From NCBI GenBank assembly GCA_030765605.1, contig JAVCCG010000017.1, forward strand, positions 60,522 to 124,521: 64,000 bases of DNA. Reading direction: 5' to 3'. A program made the position numbers and the translations under genes. This DNA comes from Candidatus Alcyoniella australis. Its GTDB lineage: Bacteria > Lernaellota > Lernaellaia > JAVCCG01 > Alcyoniellaceae. Of the stretch, positions 39,346 through 48,915 are shown piece after piece; the first letter of the stretch is position 1; the number at the start of each line of letters is the position of its first letter. The notes under the pieces are model-generated. The model saw nothing but the letters and a program-made list of their open reading frames with translations. It was not told where the DNA came from and made no database searches.

Positions 39346-39765
39346 ATGGCCACGAAGGATAATCTGCTGAATCGCATCGTCGGAATGGGCGAAGATAAGA
39401 TGACCGATCTGGTCAACGAGCTGATGGGCAACCCCAAGTTCGCCTCGGCCCTGGGCAACACGATCCAGCACGCGATGCAGACCAAGGGGCGCATCGACAA
39501 GAACGTCGCCATGGTGCTCGGCGCGGTCAACGTGCCGACCAAGGATGACTACGACAAACTGTCCAAGAAGGTCAGTTCGGTCAACAAGGGCATCTCGGCG
39601 ATGGAACTGCGCCTCGACGAGTTGATCGGCCAGGTCGACCAGCTCGCCGCCAAGGTCCGCAAGGCCCCGCCCAAGAAGAAGGCCCCGCCGGTAAAAAAGG
39701 CTGCGCCGGTTAAGAAGGCCGCGCCCAAGAAAAAAGCCGTGCCCAAAAAGAAGACCAAGAAGTAG
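39346..39765 (+). CDS. Coiled-coil protein with Lys/Pro/Ala-rich tail
   Basis: 139 residues with a strong ribosome site (GAGGAGG) 6 bases before the ATG. Residues about 60-100 form a predicted coiled coil (KLSKKVSSVNKGISAMELRLDELIGQ). The last 40 residues are repeats of Lys-Lys-Ala-Pro type, like histone H1 or AlgP tails and some phasin-like proteins. The basic tail could bind DNA, polyphosphate or an acidic surface. A ParA-type ATPase lies two genes downstream, and basic tails are a known feature of ParA partners, so a link is possible but not shown. Confidence 0.75.
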   Translation: MATKDNLLNRIVGMGEDKMTDLVNELMGNPKFASALGNTIQHAMQTKGRIDKNVAMVLGAVNVPTKDDYDKLSKKVSSVNKGISAMELRLDELIGQVDQLAAKVRKAPPKKKAPPVKKAAPVKKAAPKKKAVPKKKTKK

Positions 39766-39777
39766 CGACGAGACTTA

Positions 39778-40764
39778 ATGCCGGAGGCTGCCCCGACAAG
39801 CTCCACCCGCCGCGTGCGCGGTCGGAAGCATCCGCCTACGCTGGTCACCGGCCTGAGCGGTTACGCCGGGATGGCGCTATTCGAGCAGCTTTTGGCAGAC
39901 TCGCGTTGCCCGCAAGTGGTCTGCATCGACCTCGAGCGGCCGGGGTTCGACCTGGGTCGCGCCAAGTTCTTCCGCGTCGATCTGACGCTGCCCACGGCCG
40001 ACGCGCTGGTGGCCGAGATCCTCGAGGAGGAGCAGATCGGCCGGGTGATGCACGCGGCGTTCCTCAGCGGCCCCAGCCACGACCACCTGCGCGCCCACGA
40101 GCTGGAGACCATAGGCACAATGCACGTGCTCAACGCCTGCGCCGCGGTGGGGGTAGAGAAGATCGTGGTGCCGCTAAGCACGGTGAGCTACGGCGCGCGG
40201 GCCGACAACCCGAATTACCTGACCGAGGAACACCCGCTGCGCGGCGACCCGAAATATCCCTACGTCCGCGACAAGATCGAGGTCGAACAGTTGTTGGCCG
40301 AGCACGCCCGGCGCTACCCCGAGTGCTGCGTGACCGTGCTGCGCGCCGCACCGGTGGTCGGCCCGGACTCGAGTTATTTTTTCAACAAATATCTCAGGCG
40401 ACCTCTGATGTTGCGGCTCTCGGGATACGATCCGCTGATGCAGTTCCTGCACCAGGACGACCTGACCTTCGCGCTCAAGGCTGCGCTGGACGCGGACAGC
40501 CCGGGCGCGTTCAATATCGCGGGCCGCGGCGTGGTGCCCTACAGCGCGGTGGCTCCGCTGGTCGGCCGCGCCTGCATCGCGTTTCCGCTGGCTCTGGCCA
40601 GAACGCTGAGCGCCGCGTTGTGGCCGGTGTACGCGCTGCCGTTCGATCCGCGCTACCTGGAATATTTGCGCTACCTGTTTGTGGCCGACATCTCCAAGGC
40701 CGAGGGCGGGCTGGGCTTTTCGCCGCGTTACAGCTCGCGCGAGGCGCTGCTCAGCGTGAGCTGA
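39778..40764 (+). CDS. NAD-dependent epimerase/dehydratase (extended SDR)
   Basis: 328 residues. A Rossmann nucleotide-binding motif (TLVTGLSGYAGMALFE, GxxGxxG) follows a basic N-terminal extension of about 20 residues. The catalytic Ser and Tyr-xxx-Lys are seen in LSTVSYG and YVRDK. The family acts on nucleotide sugars or related substrates using NAD(P). The C-terminal part contains FNIAGRGVVPYSA, as in sugar epimerases, but the substrate is not evident. It lies 12 bp after the coiled-coil gene and 24 bp before the ParA gene. Confidence 0.8.
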   Translation: MPEAAPTSSTRRVRGRKHPPTLVTGLSGYAGMALFEQLLADSRCPQVVCIDLERPGFDLGRAKFFRVDLTLPTADALVAEILEEEQIGRVMHAAFLSGPSHDHLRAHELETIGTMHVLNACAAVGVEKIVVPLSTVSYGARADNPNYLTEEHPLRGDPKYPYVRDKIEVEQLLAEHARRYPECCVTVLRAAPVVGPDSSYFFNKYLRRPLMLRLSGYDPLMQFLHQDDLTFALKAALDADSPGAFNIAGRGVVPYSAVAPLVGRACIAFPLALARTLSAALWPVYALPFDPRYLEYLRYLFVADISKAEGGLGFSPRYSSREALLSVS

Positions 40765-40788
40765 GCCGGAGGCTTTAAGGGGGGGAGA

Positions 40789-41556
40789 TTGCGAAAGATC
40801 GCTTTTGTCAACGAGAAGGGTGGAAGCTGTAAGACCACGCTGACGGTCAGCGTCGGCGCCTACCTCGCACTGTATAAGGGCGCGCGCGTGCTGTTGTGCG
40901 ACCTGGACCCCCAGGGTCAGGTGGCCAAGAGCCTGGGGATCGATCCGCGCGGGCTGCCGCTGTCGATGACCGACCTGCTCAACGATCCGACGGTCAAACT
41001 GCGCGATGTGGTGCATCATAGCCGCATCGAGGGCCTGGACGTCGTGCCCTCGAACAAGACGTTGACCGATTTCAGCATCGAGGCGGCAAAACGCCAGGAC
41101 CGTAACATGCGGCTCAAGGTGCAGATCGACCGTGTGCGCGGCTACGACTATGTGCTGTTCGACTCGCCGCCCTCCCTGGGCCTGCTGACGATGAACATCA
41201 TGATGGCCACGCGCGAGATCGTGATTCCGGTCAACCTGACCTTCCTGGCCCTCGACGGCTGCGCCGAGATCGTCGATACGATGGAGGCGGTACGCAGCAA
41301 CTACAACCGTCGCGAGCTGCGCGTCTCGCTGGTGGTCCCCACGCTCTACCGGCCCACGCGGCTGGCCAACGCGATCCTCGAAAAGCTCGGCGAGTACTTC
41401 GGCGATCGGCTTTCGCCAAACGTGATCGGCTTCAACGTGGCCATCGACGAAGCCCAGAGCCAGGGATTGACAATTTGGGAATACAGCCGGTCGAGCCGCG
41501 GCGCGCAGATGCTTGCGGCGCTGGCCGAGGAGATTGCCGCGATCAAGGCGGACTGA
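40789..41556 (+). CDS. ParA-family ATPase with Cys in the P-loop
   Basis: 255 residues from a TTG at 40789, with GGGGGGAG ending two bases upstream. Deviant Walker A is EKGGSCKTT (usual KGGVGKT), with Cys in place of the last Gly; the signature Lys is kept. Walker A' is LLCDLDPQG and Walker B region is YDYVLFDSPPS. No ParB or parS was seen nearby, so this is an orphan ParA that probably positions some cargo on the nucleoid rather than segregating a plasmid. The stop overlaps the acyltransferase start (TGATG). A second, unrelated ParA gene is at 53899. Confidence 0.85.
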   Translation: MRKIAFVNEKGGSCKTTLTVSVGAYLALYKGARVLLCDLDPQGQVAKSLGIDPRGLPLSMTDLLNDPTVKLRDVVHHSRIEGLDVVPSNKTLTDFSIEAAKRQDRNMRLKVQIDRVRGYDYVLFDSPPSLGLLTMNIMMATREIVIPVNLTFLALDGCAEIVDTMEAVRSNYNRRELRVSLVVPTLYRPTRLANAILEKLGEYFGDRLSPNVIGFNVAIDEAQSQGLTIWEYSRSSRGAQMLAALAEEIAAIKAD

Positions 41557-42548
41557 TGGCACAGCACGAACAGCCGCAGAGCGCGACCGATCGCGCGGCC
41601 CAACTCGGTCTGGGCGAGAGCTTGGCCGGGCGGCTGGAGCATCGCTTGGCACAGCGCGAAGGGCGGCGCGGCGAGCCCGAGATCGAGCGTGATCTGTTGC
41701 AGCCGCTGGTGCAGTTTTTCAGTTCGCTGAGCAGCTCGCTTTCGTCCCGCAGCGACGACCCCGAACAGATCGGCCTGGTAGACGAGTTCGGTATGAACGA
41801 GGGCTGGCGGGCCCGGGTGCGACATTTCCTCGAGCTGCTCTACACGGCCTACTGGCGGGTCGAGGTCAGCGGCCTGGAGCACGTGCCCTCCGATGGGCGG
41901 GCGATGCTGGTTTCCAATCACTCCGGCGGGCTGCCGTTCGACGCGTTTATGATCTCGCACTGCATCGAGCGCGATCACCCGGCGCACCGCTCCGTGCGGC
42001 CGCTGATGGAGGACGTGTTCTCGACTCAGCCCTACTTTTCGATATTGATGTCGCGCTACGGCATGGTGCGCGCCTGTCAGGAGAACGGCCAACGACTGCT
42101 CGAGGCTGATCGGCTGATCTGCGTGTTTCCCGAGGGGGTTAAGGGCGTGACCAAGCGCTACCGCGACCGCTACCGCCTGCTGCGCTTCGGCCGCGGCGGA
42201 TTCGTCAAGCTCGCGCGACGCACCGAGTCGATGATCGTGCCGGTCTCGGTGGTTGGCGCCGAGGAGATCTACCCGATCGTCGCCCGGCCCGATCGTATCT
42301 CCCGCCGACTGGGATTGAGTTTGCCGCCGGCCACGCTGACCTTCCCCTGGCTGGGCCCGCTGGGGCTGGTTCCGCTGCCGAGCAAGTGGTACATCGATTT
42401 CGGCAAGCCGATCGACGTGGCGCAGCTTGGCGTGCGCTCTGAGCACGACGACATAGCGATCAACAGCGTAAAAGAGCAGGTTCGCGCACGAATCCAGTGG
42501 CAGATTATCGAGCGACTCAAGCGCCGCGAATCGATCTGGAGAGGCTGA
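41556..42548 (+). CDS. Lysophospholipid acyltransferase (PlsC-like)
   Basis: 330 residues from the ATG at 41556, which shares one base with the ParA stop. An N-terminal region of about 75 residues is charged and unlike PlsC. The acyltransferase domain has SNHSGGLPFDA (His with Asp seven positions on, a spacing known in some actinobacterial and myxobacterial homologues) and FPEGVKGVTKRY. The family adds an acyl chain to lysophosphatidate at the inner membrane. The ParA coupling is notable but unexplained. Confidence 0.85.
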   Translation: MAQHEQPQSATDRAAQLGLGESLAGRLEHRLAQREGRRGEPEIERDLLQPLVQFFSSLSSSLSSRSDDPEQIGLVDEFGMNEGWRARVRHFLELLYTAYWRVEVSGLEHVPSDGRAMLVSNHSGGLPFDAFMISHCIERDHPAHRSVRPLMEDVFSTQPYFSILMSRYGMVRACQENGQRLLEADRLICVFPEGVKGVTKRYRDRYRLLRFGRGGFVKLARRTESMIVPVSVVGAEEIYPIVARPDRISRRLGLSLPPATLTFPWLGPLGLVPLPSKWYIDFGKPIDVAQLGVRSEHDDIAINSVKEQVRARIQWQIIERLKRRESIWRG

Positions 42549-42578
42549 TTGCGCGGCCCGGGCGCGGGAAGCGAACAG

Positions 42579-45191
42579 GTGAACGACGCGGCTGAGCCTC
42601 AACTCGCCCAAAGTCTCGCGCGCCATCGCGCTGCTCTCAAGCGCGCCCAACGCCGCGGCGACTCGGGCTTTGACACGGCCCGCGCCAACTGCGCGTTTTT
42701 CGACGAGTTGGTGCGCGGACTGTTCCAGCGCGCGCTGGAACAAGGCGAAGAGCACGATCCTCTGCCCGCGCTGATCGCCGTGGGCGGTTACGGCCGCGGC
42801 CTGCTCGCTCCGTACTCTGACATCGATCTGTTGTTTCTGTTTGCCGACGGCGCGGACGTCGAGGCCGGACGGCGATTGATCGAGCGCACGCTCTACCCGC
42901 TGTGGGATTTACGGCTCGACCTGGGCCACGCCGCGCGCACGATCGATGAACAGCTCGACCGCGCGATTCACGATCCCACGATTCTCACCGCGACCCTGGA
43001 TTGCCGGGCGCTGGCCGGCGACGAGGCGTTGCCCGTCGAGCTGGGACGCAGGCTCGATGCGGCGATCGCTTCGGGCCGGGTCGCGGGGCCGGTCTCGCGC
43101 CGCGTCGAACCCGGGGCCGGGGAGTATCCGGTGAGCTCGGTCACCGTACTGGAGCCCAACGTCAAGGAGAGCCCCGGCGCACTGCGCGACTTCCAGCTTG
43201 CCCTGTGGAACGCTCGGGTCTGCCTCGGGGTGTCCGACCTCGCCGGGCTGGTCCAGATCGATGTGCTCAGCCAACTCGACGTGACGATACTCAACGCCTC
43301 GATCGATTTTTTACTCAAGCTGCGCTGCGAGCTGCACCTGCTCGCCGGACGCCGTGCGGACGTGCTGTCGATCGAGATGCAGCGCGAGGTGGCCGGCAAC
43401 CTGGGCTTCGGCGCCAAGTCCGAGCGCCAATTGATCGAGGATTTGCTGCGCGAGTATTACCTGCACGCCCGCCGCGTCTACGACCTGCTGCGCCGCGTCA
43501 ACCGGCGCTGTGCGCGTCCTCGGGCTGACGCGGCTCAATTTTCGCGTACGATCGAGCCCGGGCTGCTCTACACATCCGAGGGCGTGGAACCGGCGTCGGC
43601 CGACGATTTGCGCCGTGACCCGGTTCTGCTGATGCGCACAATGGCTCACGTTGCGATCGAGGGCAGACGGTTTTCCGAGCGCGGTCGCGCGTTGCTGCGC
43701 GAGGCCGCCGATTTGATCGACGAGGATTTTCGTTCGGGGCGCGAACAGGCCAAGACGTTTATCGAGTTGCTGCACGGCGATCACGCCGCTCTGGCGTTGC
43801 GCCAGATGCACGAGCTGAGGCTGTTGGGCCGCTACCTGCCGGAGTTTGAGGCGCTCAACTGCCTGCCGCAGTACGACATCCACCATCGGTTCACGGTGGA
43901 CGAGCACACGCTGCTGACGATCCACTTCCTCGAACAGCTCGGCGGCGAGACGCCGGACGAGCTGCGGCGACTGGCCGGAGTCTACCGTCGGCTCAAGCGG
44001 CCGGAGGTGCTCAAGCTGGCGCTGCTGCTGCACGACATGGGCAAGGCCGGCGGTCCGGGGCACGTCGAACGCTCGCTGCGGTTGATGGCGCCGGTGTTGC
44101 ATCGCTTGGGCGTGGACGAGGACGATGCGCGCAGCCTGGAGTTTCTGGTGCGCAATCACACGGCGATGAGCACCCTGGCGCAGCTGCGCGACATCCACGA
44201 CCCTAAGCTGCTTCGGCGTTTCGCCGGCACCGTGGGCGGAGCCGAACCGCTGGCCATGCTCTATCTGCTGACCTACGCGGACATGCGAGCGGTGGGCCCG
44301 GGAATTTGGAGCTCGTGGAAGGGCTCGCTGCTCGAGGAGCTGTACAACCGCACCCGCGACCTGCTCGATCCCGGGGCCGACCAGCGCGATGAGGACCTGC
44401 GCGAGCAGCTCGAGTACGAGGTCTCGGCACGGGTCGCCGGAAGGCCGTTCGCCGCGCGGCTGCAGAACTACTTCGCGCACATGCCCGAGAACAGCCTGCG
44501 CTGGCTCAGCCCGGCGCGCGCTGTGCGCCATCTCAAGGTGCTCACCGGCCTATCAAAGGCCAAGCCGGTGTCGGTCGGCGTGTTCGAAGAGCCTTCCCTG
44601 GGCGTGCTCGAGCTGGTGGTGGCTACCCGCGACCGCCGCGGCCTGCTGTGGCGCATCGCCGGGGCTTGCACCGAGCTCGACGTCAACATCCTCGGCGCCC
44701 AAGTCTTCACCCGCTCCGACACGGTGGCGATCGACACTTTGCAGCTCGAGCCGCCGAGCGAAGATCCTGAGACCGGGCTGCCGCTGCTCCCGCCATTCGA
44801 GCTCCAGACGCGCCTGGCCGACAGGCTCGAGCGATTATTCACCGGCGACGATCTGCCGCAACAGATCGAGTGTAAGCACAGTCCCACACGCCGCAGCCGC
44901 GAGATGAGCCGTCGCGTGCCGGTCAAGGTCAGCGGCTCCAACGACGAGTCGGTCAGCCACAGCCTGATCCAGGTCCAGGACTTGGACCGATTGGGTCTGC
45001 TCTACGACGTGACGCGTACGATCTTTAAGAACGGCGCCAACGTCTACCTGGCCAAGGTAAACACCGAGGCCGGGCGCGCGGTGGACGCGTTCTACGTCGA
45101 CAGCGAGGGGAGCAAGCTCTCAGCCGCGAAGCTCGATGAGCTGTGCAGCCGGATTCGCGATGTGCTGACCCGGGCACAGGAGCGGCAGTGA
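42579..45191 (+). CDS. glnD: Bifunctional PII uridylyltransferase/uridylyl-removing enzyme GlnD
   Basis: 870 residues from a GTG at 42579 (GGAAG 7 bases upstream; a TTG at 42549 is also in frame). It adds UMP to PII when nitrogen is scarce and removes it when glutamine is high. Domains in order: nucleotidyltransferase with GGYGRGLLAPYSDIDLL (about residue 68), linker, HD hydrolase with LLLHDMGKAG (about 482), and two ACT glutamine-sensing domains (about 677 and 794). All key motifs are present. It overlaps glnE by 4 bases, coupling both arms of glutamine-synthetase control. Confidence 0.95.
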   Translation: MNDAAEPQLAQSLARHRAALKRAQRRGDSGFDTARANCAFFDELVRGLFQRALEQGEEHDPLPALIAVGGYGRGLLAPYSDIDLLFLFADGADVEAGRRLIERTLYPLWDLRLDLGHAARTIDEQLDRAIHDPTILTATLDCRALAGDEALPVELGRRLDAAIASGRVAGPVSRRVEPGAGEYPVSSVTVLEPNVKESPGALRDFQLALWNARVCLGVSDLAGLVQIDVLSQLDVTILNASIDFLLKLRCELHLLAGRRADVLSIEMQREVAGNLGFGAKSERQLIEDLLREYYLHARRVYDLLRRVNRRCARPRADAAQFSRTIEPGLLYTSEGVEPASADDLRRDPVLLMRTMAHVAIEGRRFSERGRALLREAADLIDEDFRSGREQAKTFIELLHGDHAALALRQMHELRLLGRYLPEFEALNCLPQYDIHHRFTVDEHTLLTIHFLEQLGGETPDELRRLAGVYRRLKRPEVLKLALLLHDMGKAGGPGHVERSLRLMAPVLHRLGVDEDDARSLEFLVRNHTAMSTLAQLRDIHDPKLLRRFAGTVGGAEPLAMLYLLTYADMRAVGPGIWSSWKGSLLEELYNRTRDLLDPGADQRDEDLREQLEYEVSARVAGRPFAARLQNYFAHMPENSLRWLSPARAVRHLKVLTGLSKAKPVSVGVFEEPSLGVLELVVATRDRRGLLWRIAGACTELDVNILGAQVFTRSDTVAIDTLQLEPPSEDPETGLPLLPPFELQTRLADRLERLFTGDDLPQQIECKHSPTRRSREMSRRVPVKVSGSNDESVSHSLIQVQDLDRLGLLYDVTRTIFKNGANVYLAKVNTEAGRAVDAFYVDSEGSKLSAAKLDELCSRIRDVLTRAQERQ

Positions 45192-48136
45192 GCGAGATCC
45201 TCGGCCCCGCAGGCTGGCCGCTTCCGGCGCGCGTGGCCGCGGTTGCGGCCTGTTCCGGCTCGGTCGATTCGCAGGCGGCGGCACTGGGCTTCATGCGCCT
45301 GGCCGAGCTGCGGCCGCAGCCGGTGGACGAGGCTGCGATGCCCGACTTGGCGCTGATCTTCGGCGCCAGTCCGTTTCTTGGCGAGCTGCTGCTCAGCGAC
45401 GACGAGCTGCTTGACGCTCTGTGTCGCGGCGGGCTGAACGCGGCGCTGCCCGACGCGCGACAAATCGATGCGCGACTTGCGGGCTGTGGCGATGCCGAGC
45501 AGTTGCGCCTGGTCCGCTCGCGTCTGCTGTTCACGATCGCCCTTAGCGACCTGGCGCGCCGTGCGGACACTCCGCGGGTGCTACTTGCTCTGTCCGACTT
45601 GGCCGACTGCGTGTGCCAGCGAGCCTGGGAGCTGGCCTGCGAGGGCCTGGACGTGCAGCGCTTCGATAACGACGAGGGCCAAGGCGGCTGGGCCTTTTGC
45701 ACCCTGGCCATGGGCAAGCTCGGTGCGCGCGAGCTTAACTTCTCGTCGGACATCGATCTGGTGTTCGTACACTCCGGCGAGCCGGCAGGTGGAGCCGACG
45801 ACCGGGTCGCGGGCGGGCACGAGCTGGCTGCGGCCGTGGCCAGACGGATGATCAAGCTGATGACAGCGCCGGGGCGAGGCGGCGCGCTGTATCGCGTTGA
45901 TTTGCGGCTGCGGCCGATGGGCCGCAGCGGCGACGTGGTGACCAGCCTGCGCGCGGCCGAGGTCTACTACGAGTCGTGGGGCGAGACCTGGGAGCGCCAG
46001 GCGTTGCTGCGCGCGCGGCCCTGCGCCGGGAACATCGAGTTGGGATACGAGCTGCTGGAGCTGCTGCGGCCGTTCGTGTTTCGCCGCTACCTCGATCATC
46101 AGTCGTTGGAGGCAGTGGCCCGCATCAAGGAGCGGATGGAGGCCGAACTGGGCGCCGCGGCGCGTCAGGGCGACGACGTCAAGCTCTCGCCCGGCGGGAT
46201 CCGCGAGCTGGAGTTCATCGTCCAGAGCCTACAGCTGATCCACGGCGGCCGCGACAAGTCGTTGCGCACAACCTCGACCCTTGATGCGCTCGAGGCTGCG
46301 ACCCGTAGCGGGCACATCGAGGCTGATCGAGCACAGCGTCTACGCGATAGCTACCTGTTCCTGCGTGAGCTGGAAAACCGTTTACAGATGCACGGCAACC
46401 TACAGACCCAACTGCTGCCCCACGACCAACGCCGCATGGCGGCGCTGGCGCGGCTGATGGGGATCGCGCAAACCGACGATATCCGCGCGGCGCAACAGCT
46501 TCGACAGCGTTACGACGAGATACGCCATGGAGTGCGCGAGATCTACGAACAGGTGGTCCCGGCGCGGGCCACGCGCAGCTCCACGCACTCGATGCCCCTG
46601 GGCGGGCCGGAGTGGGCAGCGCGCAAGGGCACGATCCAACGTTTGGACGAGGCCGGGTTCGCCGACCCCAAGGCCGCCTATGCCGCGTTGATCAGCATCC
46701 GCGAGGATCCGTCCGAGCCCGAGAGATCGGCCACTCGCGAGCTTTTCGCGCGCCTGGCGCCGGAGCTCGTGGCGCGCGCCGCGCAGACCCCGGACCCGGA
46801 CGCGGCGCTGATGCGCATGGAGCGCTTCGTGCGCGCGCGCGGCAACCGCTCGTCGCTGTTCAAGCGGCTGTGGTCGCGGCAGCGCGAGATCGAGCTGCTG
46901 CTGCGCGCCCTGGGCGGGTCGGCCTACATGGCCGGGATTCTAATCGCCCATCCCGAGCTGAGCTCCCAAGTGCTGCGGCCCGACGCGGTGTTGCTGCCGC
47001 GCGGGCTCAAGGCGGCCCGCTCATCGGTGGACGCGTTTCTGGAGGGCACGCGCGATCCTATGGAGCGTGCGGCGGAGCTGGCCCGCTCCAGACGCGCCAA
47101 CGAGCTGGCGATCGGTTTACGCGACATGCTGCAGGCTGCGGACGTGCGCCGGATCTGCTCCGAGCTCTCCGACCTGGCTCAGGCCTGCTGCGAAGTCTGC
47201 CTCGACCTGGCGCGTAAGCGGGTTTCCGCGCGGCACGACGTGGAGCCGGGCGATTTGGGTGGCTTCGCTGTGCTGGCCCTGGGCAGCCTGGGCCCGCGCG
47301 AGCTGACGTTCAACGCCGACCTCGACCTGCTGTTTTGCTTCCAGGATGTGGAGTACGACGACCAGGGGATCAGGCAACGCACCGCGCTGACCAGGCTGGC
47401 CGAGACGCTGATCGTCTTGCTCGCCGGTTCGCGTACGGCCGGTCCGATCTATCGCATCGACGCCCGGCTGCGACCCGACGGCGGCCAGGGAGCCATCGCC
47501 ATGCCAGCCAGCGCTACGGCCAATTATTTTCGCACGCGCGCCGCTCCCTTCGAGCGCCAGGCGTTGCTGCGCATGCGGCTGCTGGCAGGCGACGCGGCAG
47601 TGGCCGAGCCGCTGCTGCGCGCGCGCGACGAGCTGCTGTTCTCGGGGCCGGCCGCGCGCGATGACCTGCAGCAGTGCGCGCAGATCCGCGAGCGCTATTT
47701 CTCGCAGATCGACGGTCCGCCGCAACTCGAGCTGAAGTTCGGGCCCGGCGGCCTGCTCGACGTGGAGTTCGGCGTGCAACTGCTGGCCCTGGCCCACGGC
47801 TATGATCACCAGGGGCTGCGCAGCGGCGCGACTCTGACGATCATCAACGCCGCGGCGCGCGCCGGGTTGATCCAATCTAAGTCCGCGGCAGCGCTACGCC
47901 TGGGATGGCTGACGCTCAAGGCGGTGGAGAACAAGCTGCGGCTGACCTACGAACGTCCGCGCAGCACCATGCCCCAGCCGGGAACGGCCGAGGCCGCGTT
48001 CCTCGGTCGGCTGCTCGATTGGCCTGAGCCCGGGCCGTTCTACGAGTACCTCGATCGCGTGCGGCGCGACGTGGAAACGGCTTACCTCGAACTGCTCTCG
48101 GGCCTGGGCATCGAGATCGAACGGGGAGATCGATGA
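45188..48136 (+). CDS. glnE: Bifunctional glutamine synthetase adenylyltransferase/deadenylylase GlnE
   Basis: 982 residues from a GTG at 45188 that overlaps the glnD stop (GTGA). It switches glutamine synthetase off by adenylylation and on by phosphorolytic removal, responding to PII and glutamine. The two nucleotidyltransferase domains are seen: GKLGARELNFSSDIDLVF (about residue 174, deadenylylase half) and GSLGPRELTFNADLDLLF (about 697, adenylylase half), each with the DxD pair. Full length. It overlaps the PHP phosphatase gene by 4 bases. Confidence 0.95.
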   Translation: MSEILGPAGWPLPARVAAVAACSGSVDSQAAALGFMRLAELRPQPVDEAAMPDLALIFGASPFLGELLLSDDELLDALCRGGLNAALPDARQIDARLAGCGDAEQLRLVRSRLLFTIALSDLARRADTPRVLLALSDLADCVCQRAWELACEGLDVQRFDNDEGQGGWAFCTLAMGKLGARELNFSSDIDLVFVHSGEPAGGADDRVAGGHELAAAVARRMIKLMTAPGRGGALYRVDLRLRPMGRSGDVVTSLRAAEVYYESWGETWERQALLRARPCAGNIELGYELLELLRPFVFRRYLDHQSLEAVARIKERMEAELGAAARQGDDVKLSPGGIRELEFIVQSLQLIHGGRDKSLRTTSTLDALEAATRSGHIEADRAQRLRDSYLFLRELENRLQMHGNLQTQLLPHDQRRMAALARLMGIAQTDDIRAAQQLRQRYDEIRHGVREIYEQVVPARATRSSTHSMPLGGPEWAARKGTIQRLDEAGFADPKAAYAALISIREDPSEPERSATRELFARLAPELVARAAQTPDPDAALMRMERFVRARGNRSSLFKRLWSRQREIELLLRALGGSAYMAGILIAHPELSSQVLRPDAVLLPRGLKAARSSVDAFLEGTRDPMERAAELARSRRANELAIGLRDMLQAADVRRICSELSDLAQACCEVCLDLARKRVSARHDVEPGDLGGFAVLALGSLGPRELTFNADLDLLFCFQDVEYDDQGIRQRTALTRLAETLIVLLAGSRTAGPIYRIDARLRPDGGQGAIAMPASATANYFRTRAAPFERQALLRMRLLAGDAAVAEPLLRARDELLFSGPAARDDLQQCAQIRERYFSQIDGPPQLELKFGPGGLLDVEFGVQLLALAHGYDHQGLRSGATLTIINAAARAGLIQSKSAAALRLGWLTLKAVENKLRLTYERPRSTMPQPGTAEAAFLGRLLDWPEPGPFYEYLDRVRRDVETAYLELLSGLGIEIERGDR

Positions 48137-48912
48137 TCTGGGGCAGGCGCAAGGCGCAGCGCGAGACGCACGAGCAGCAGTCCCAGCCGCTGAGCGGGAT
48201 GATCGATCTGCACGCCCATCTGCTGCTGGGCAAGGACGACGGCGCGGCTGACGTCGCGGAGGTGGCGCAGATTTTAACCACAGCGCGCGAGGCCGGGTTC
48301 CTGTTGGTGACCGCCACTCCGCACCTGATGGCCCAGGGCAGCTTGGTCGGACGCAAGGATACCCTCGAGGCCTTTGAGCAGCTCAAGGGCGATCCGGCCC
48401 TGGCCGGGCTGGGCGCGATGCTCGTTCCAGGCGCCGAGAACTACATGGACGAGGCGTTTTTCGACAATCTCGAGCGCGGCGATCTGTTGCCGCTAGGCGG
48501 CGTGGGACGGCGTCACCTGCTGGTCGAGGTGCCGATGGTCGGCATGCCGCCGTTTATGGCGCAGGCCGCCTTCCGTATTCGAGTCAAGGGCTGGGTACCT
48601 TTGCTGGCGCACCCCGAGCGCTACGTCGCCGTGATCGAGAGGCCGGGACTGCTGTACGAGCTACGCGAGATGGGTTACATGCTGCAGGGCAACCTCTCGA
48701 GCCTGGCCGGGATTCACGGCCGCAGCGTGAAGCGTACCCTCGAGCAGTGTCTGGCAGAGGGGCTGATCGACTGCCTGGCCTCGGATGTGCACACGGCGCG
48801 CCGCGCGGAGACGATCTACGGCCGCGGGATCGCACGCTGCTGCGAGCTGCTGGGCCGCGACCAGGCGCTGCGGCTGCTCAAGACCGTGCCCTCGCAGATC
48901 CTCGAGGAGTAA
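48133..48912 (+). CDS. PHP-family tyrosine phosphatase, CpsB/YwqE type
   Basis: 259 residues. Metal ligands of the PHP fold are seen as IDLHAHLLLGKDDGA, TPHL, GAENYMD, LAHPERY and SDVH, in family order. CpsB-type enzymes remove phosphate from tyrosine kinases that control capsule or exopolysaccharide export. No kinase or polysaccharide gene is adjacent here; instead it is coupled to glnE by a 4-base overlap and followed by recO. The partner kinase must lie elsewhere. Confidence 0.88.
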   Translation: MIWGRRKAQRETHEQQSQPLSGMIDLHAHLLLGKDDGAADVAEVAQILTTAREAGFLLVTATPHLMAQGSLVGRKDTLEAFEQLKGDPALAGLGAMLVPGAENYMDEAFFDNLERGDLLPLGGVGRRHLLVEVPMVGMPPFMAQAAFRIRVKGWVPLLAHPERYVAVIERPGLLYELREMGYMLQGNLSSLAGIHGRSVKRTLEQCLAEGLIDCLASDVHTARRAETIYGRGIARCCELLGRDQALRLLKTVPSQILEE

Positions 48913-48915
48913 CTC

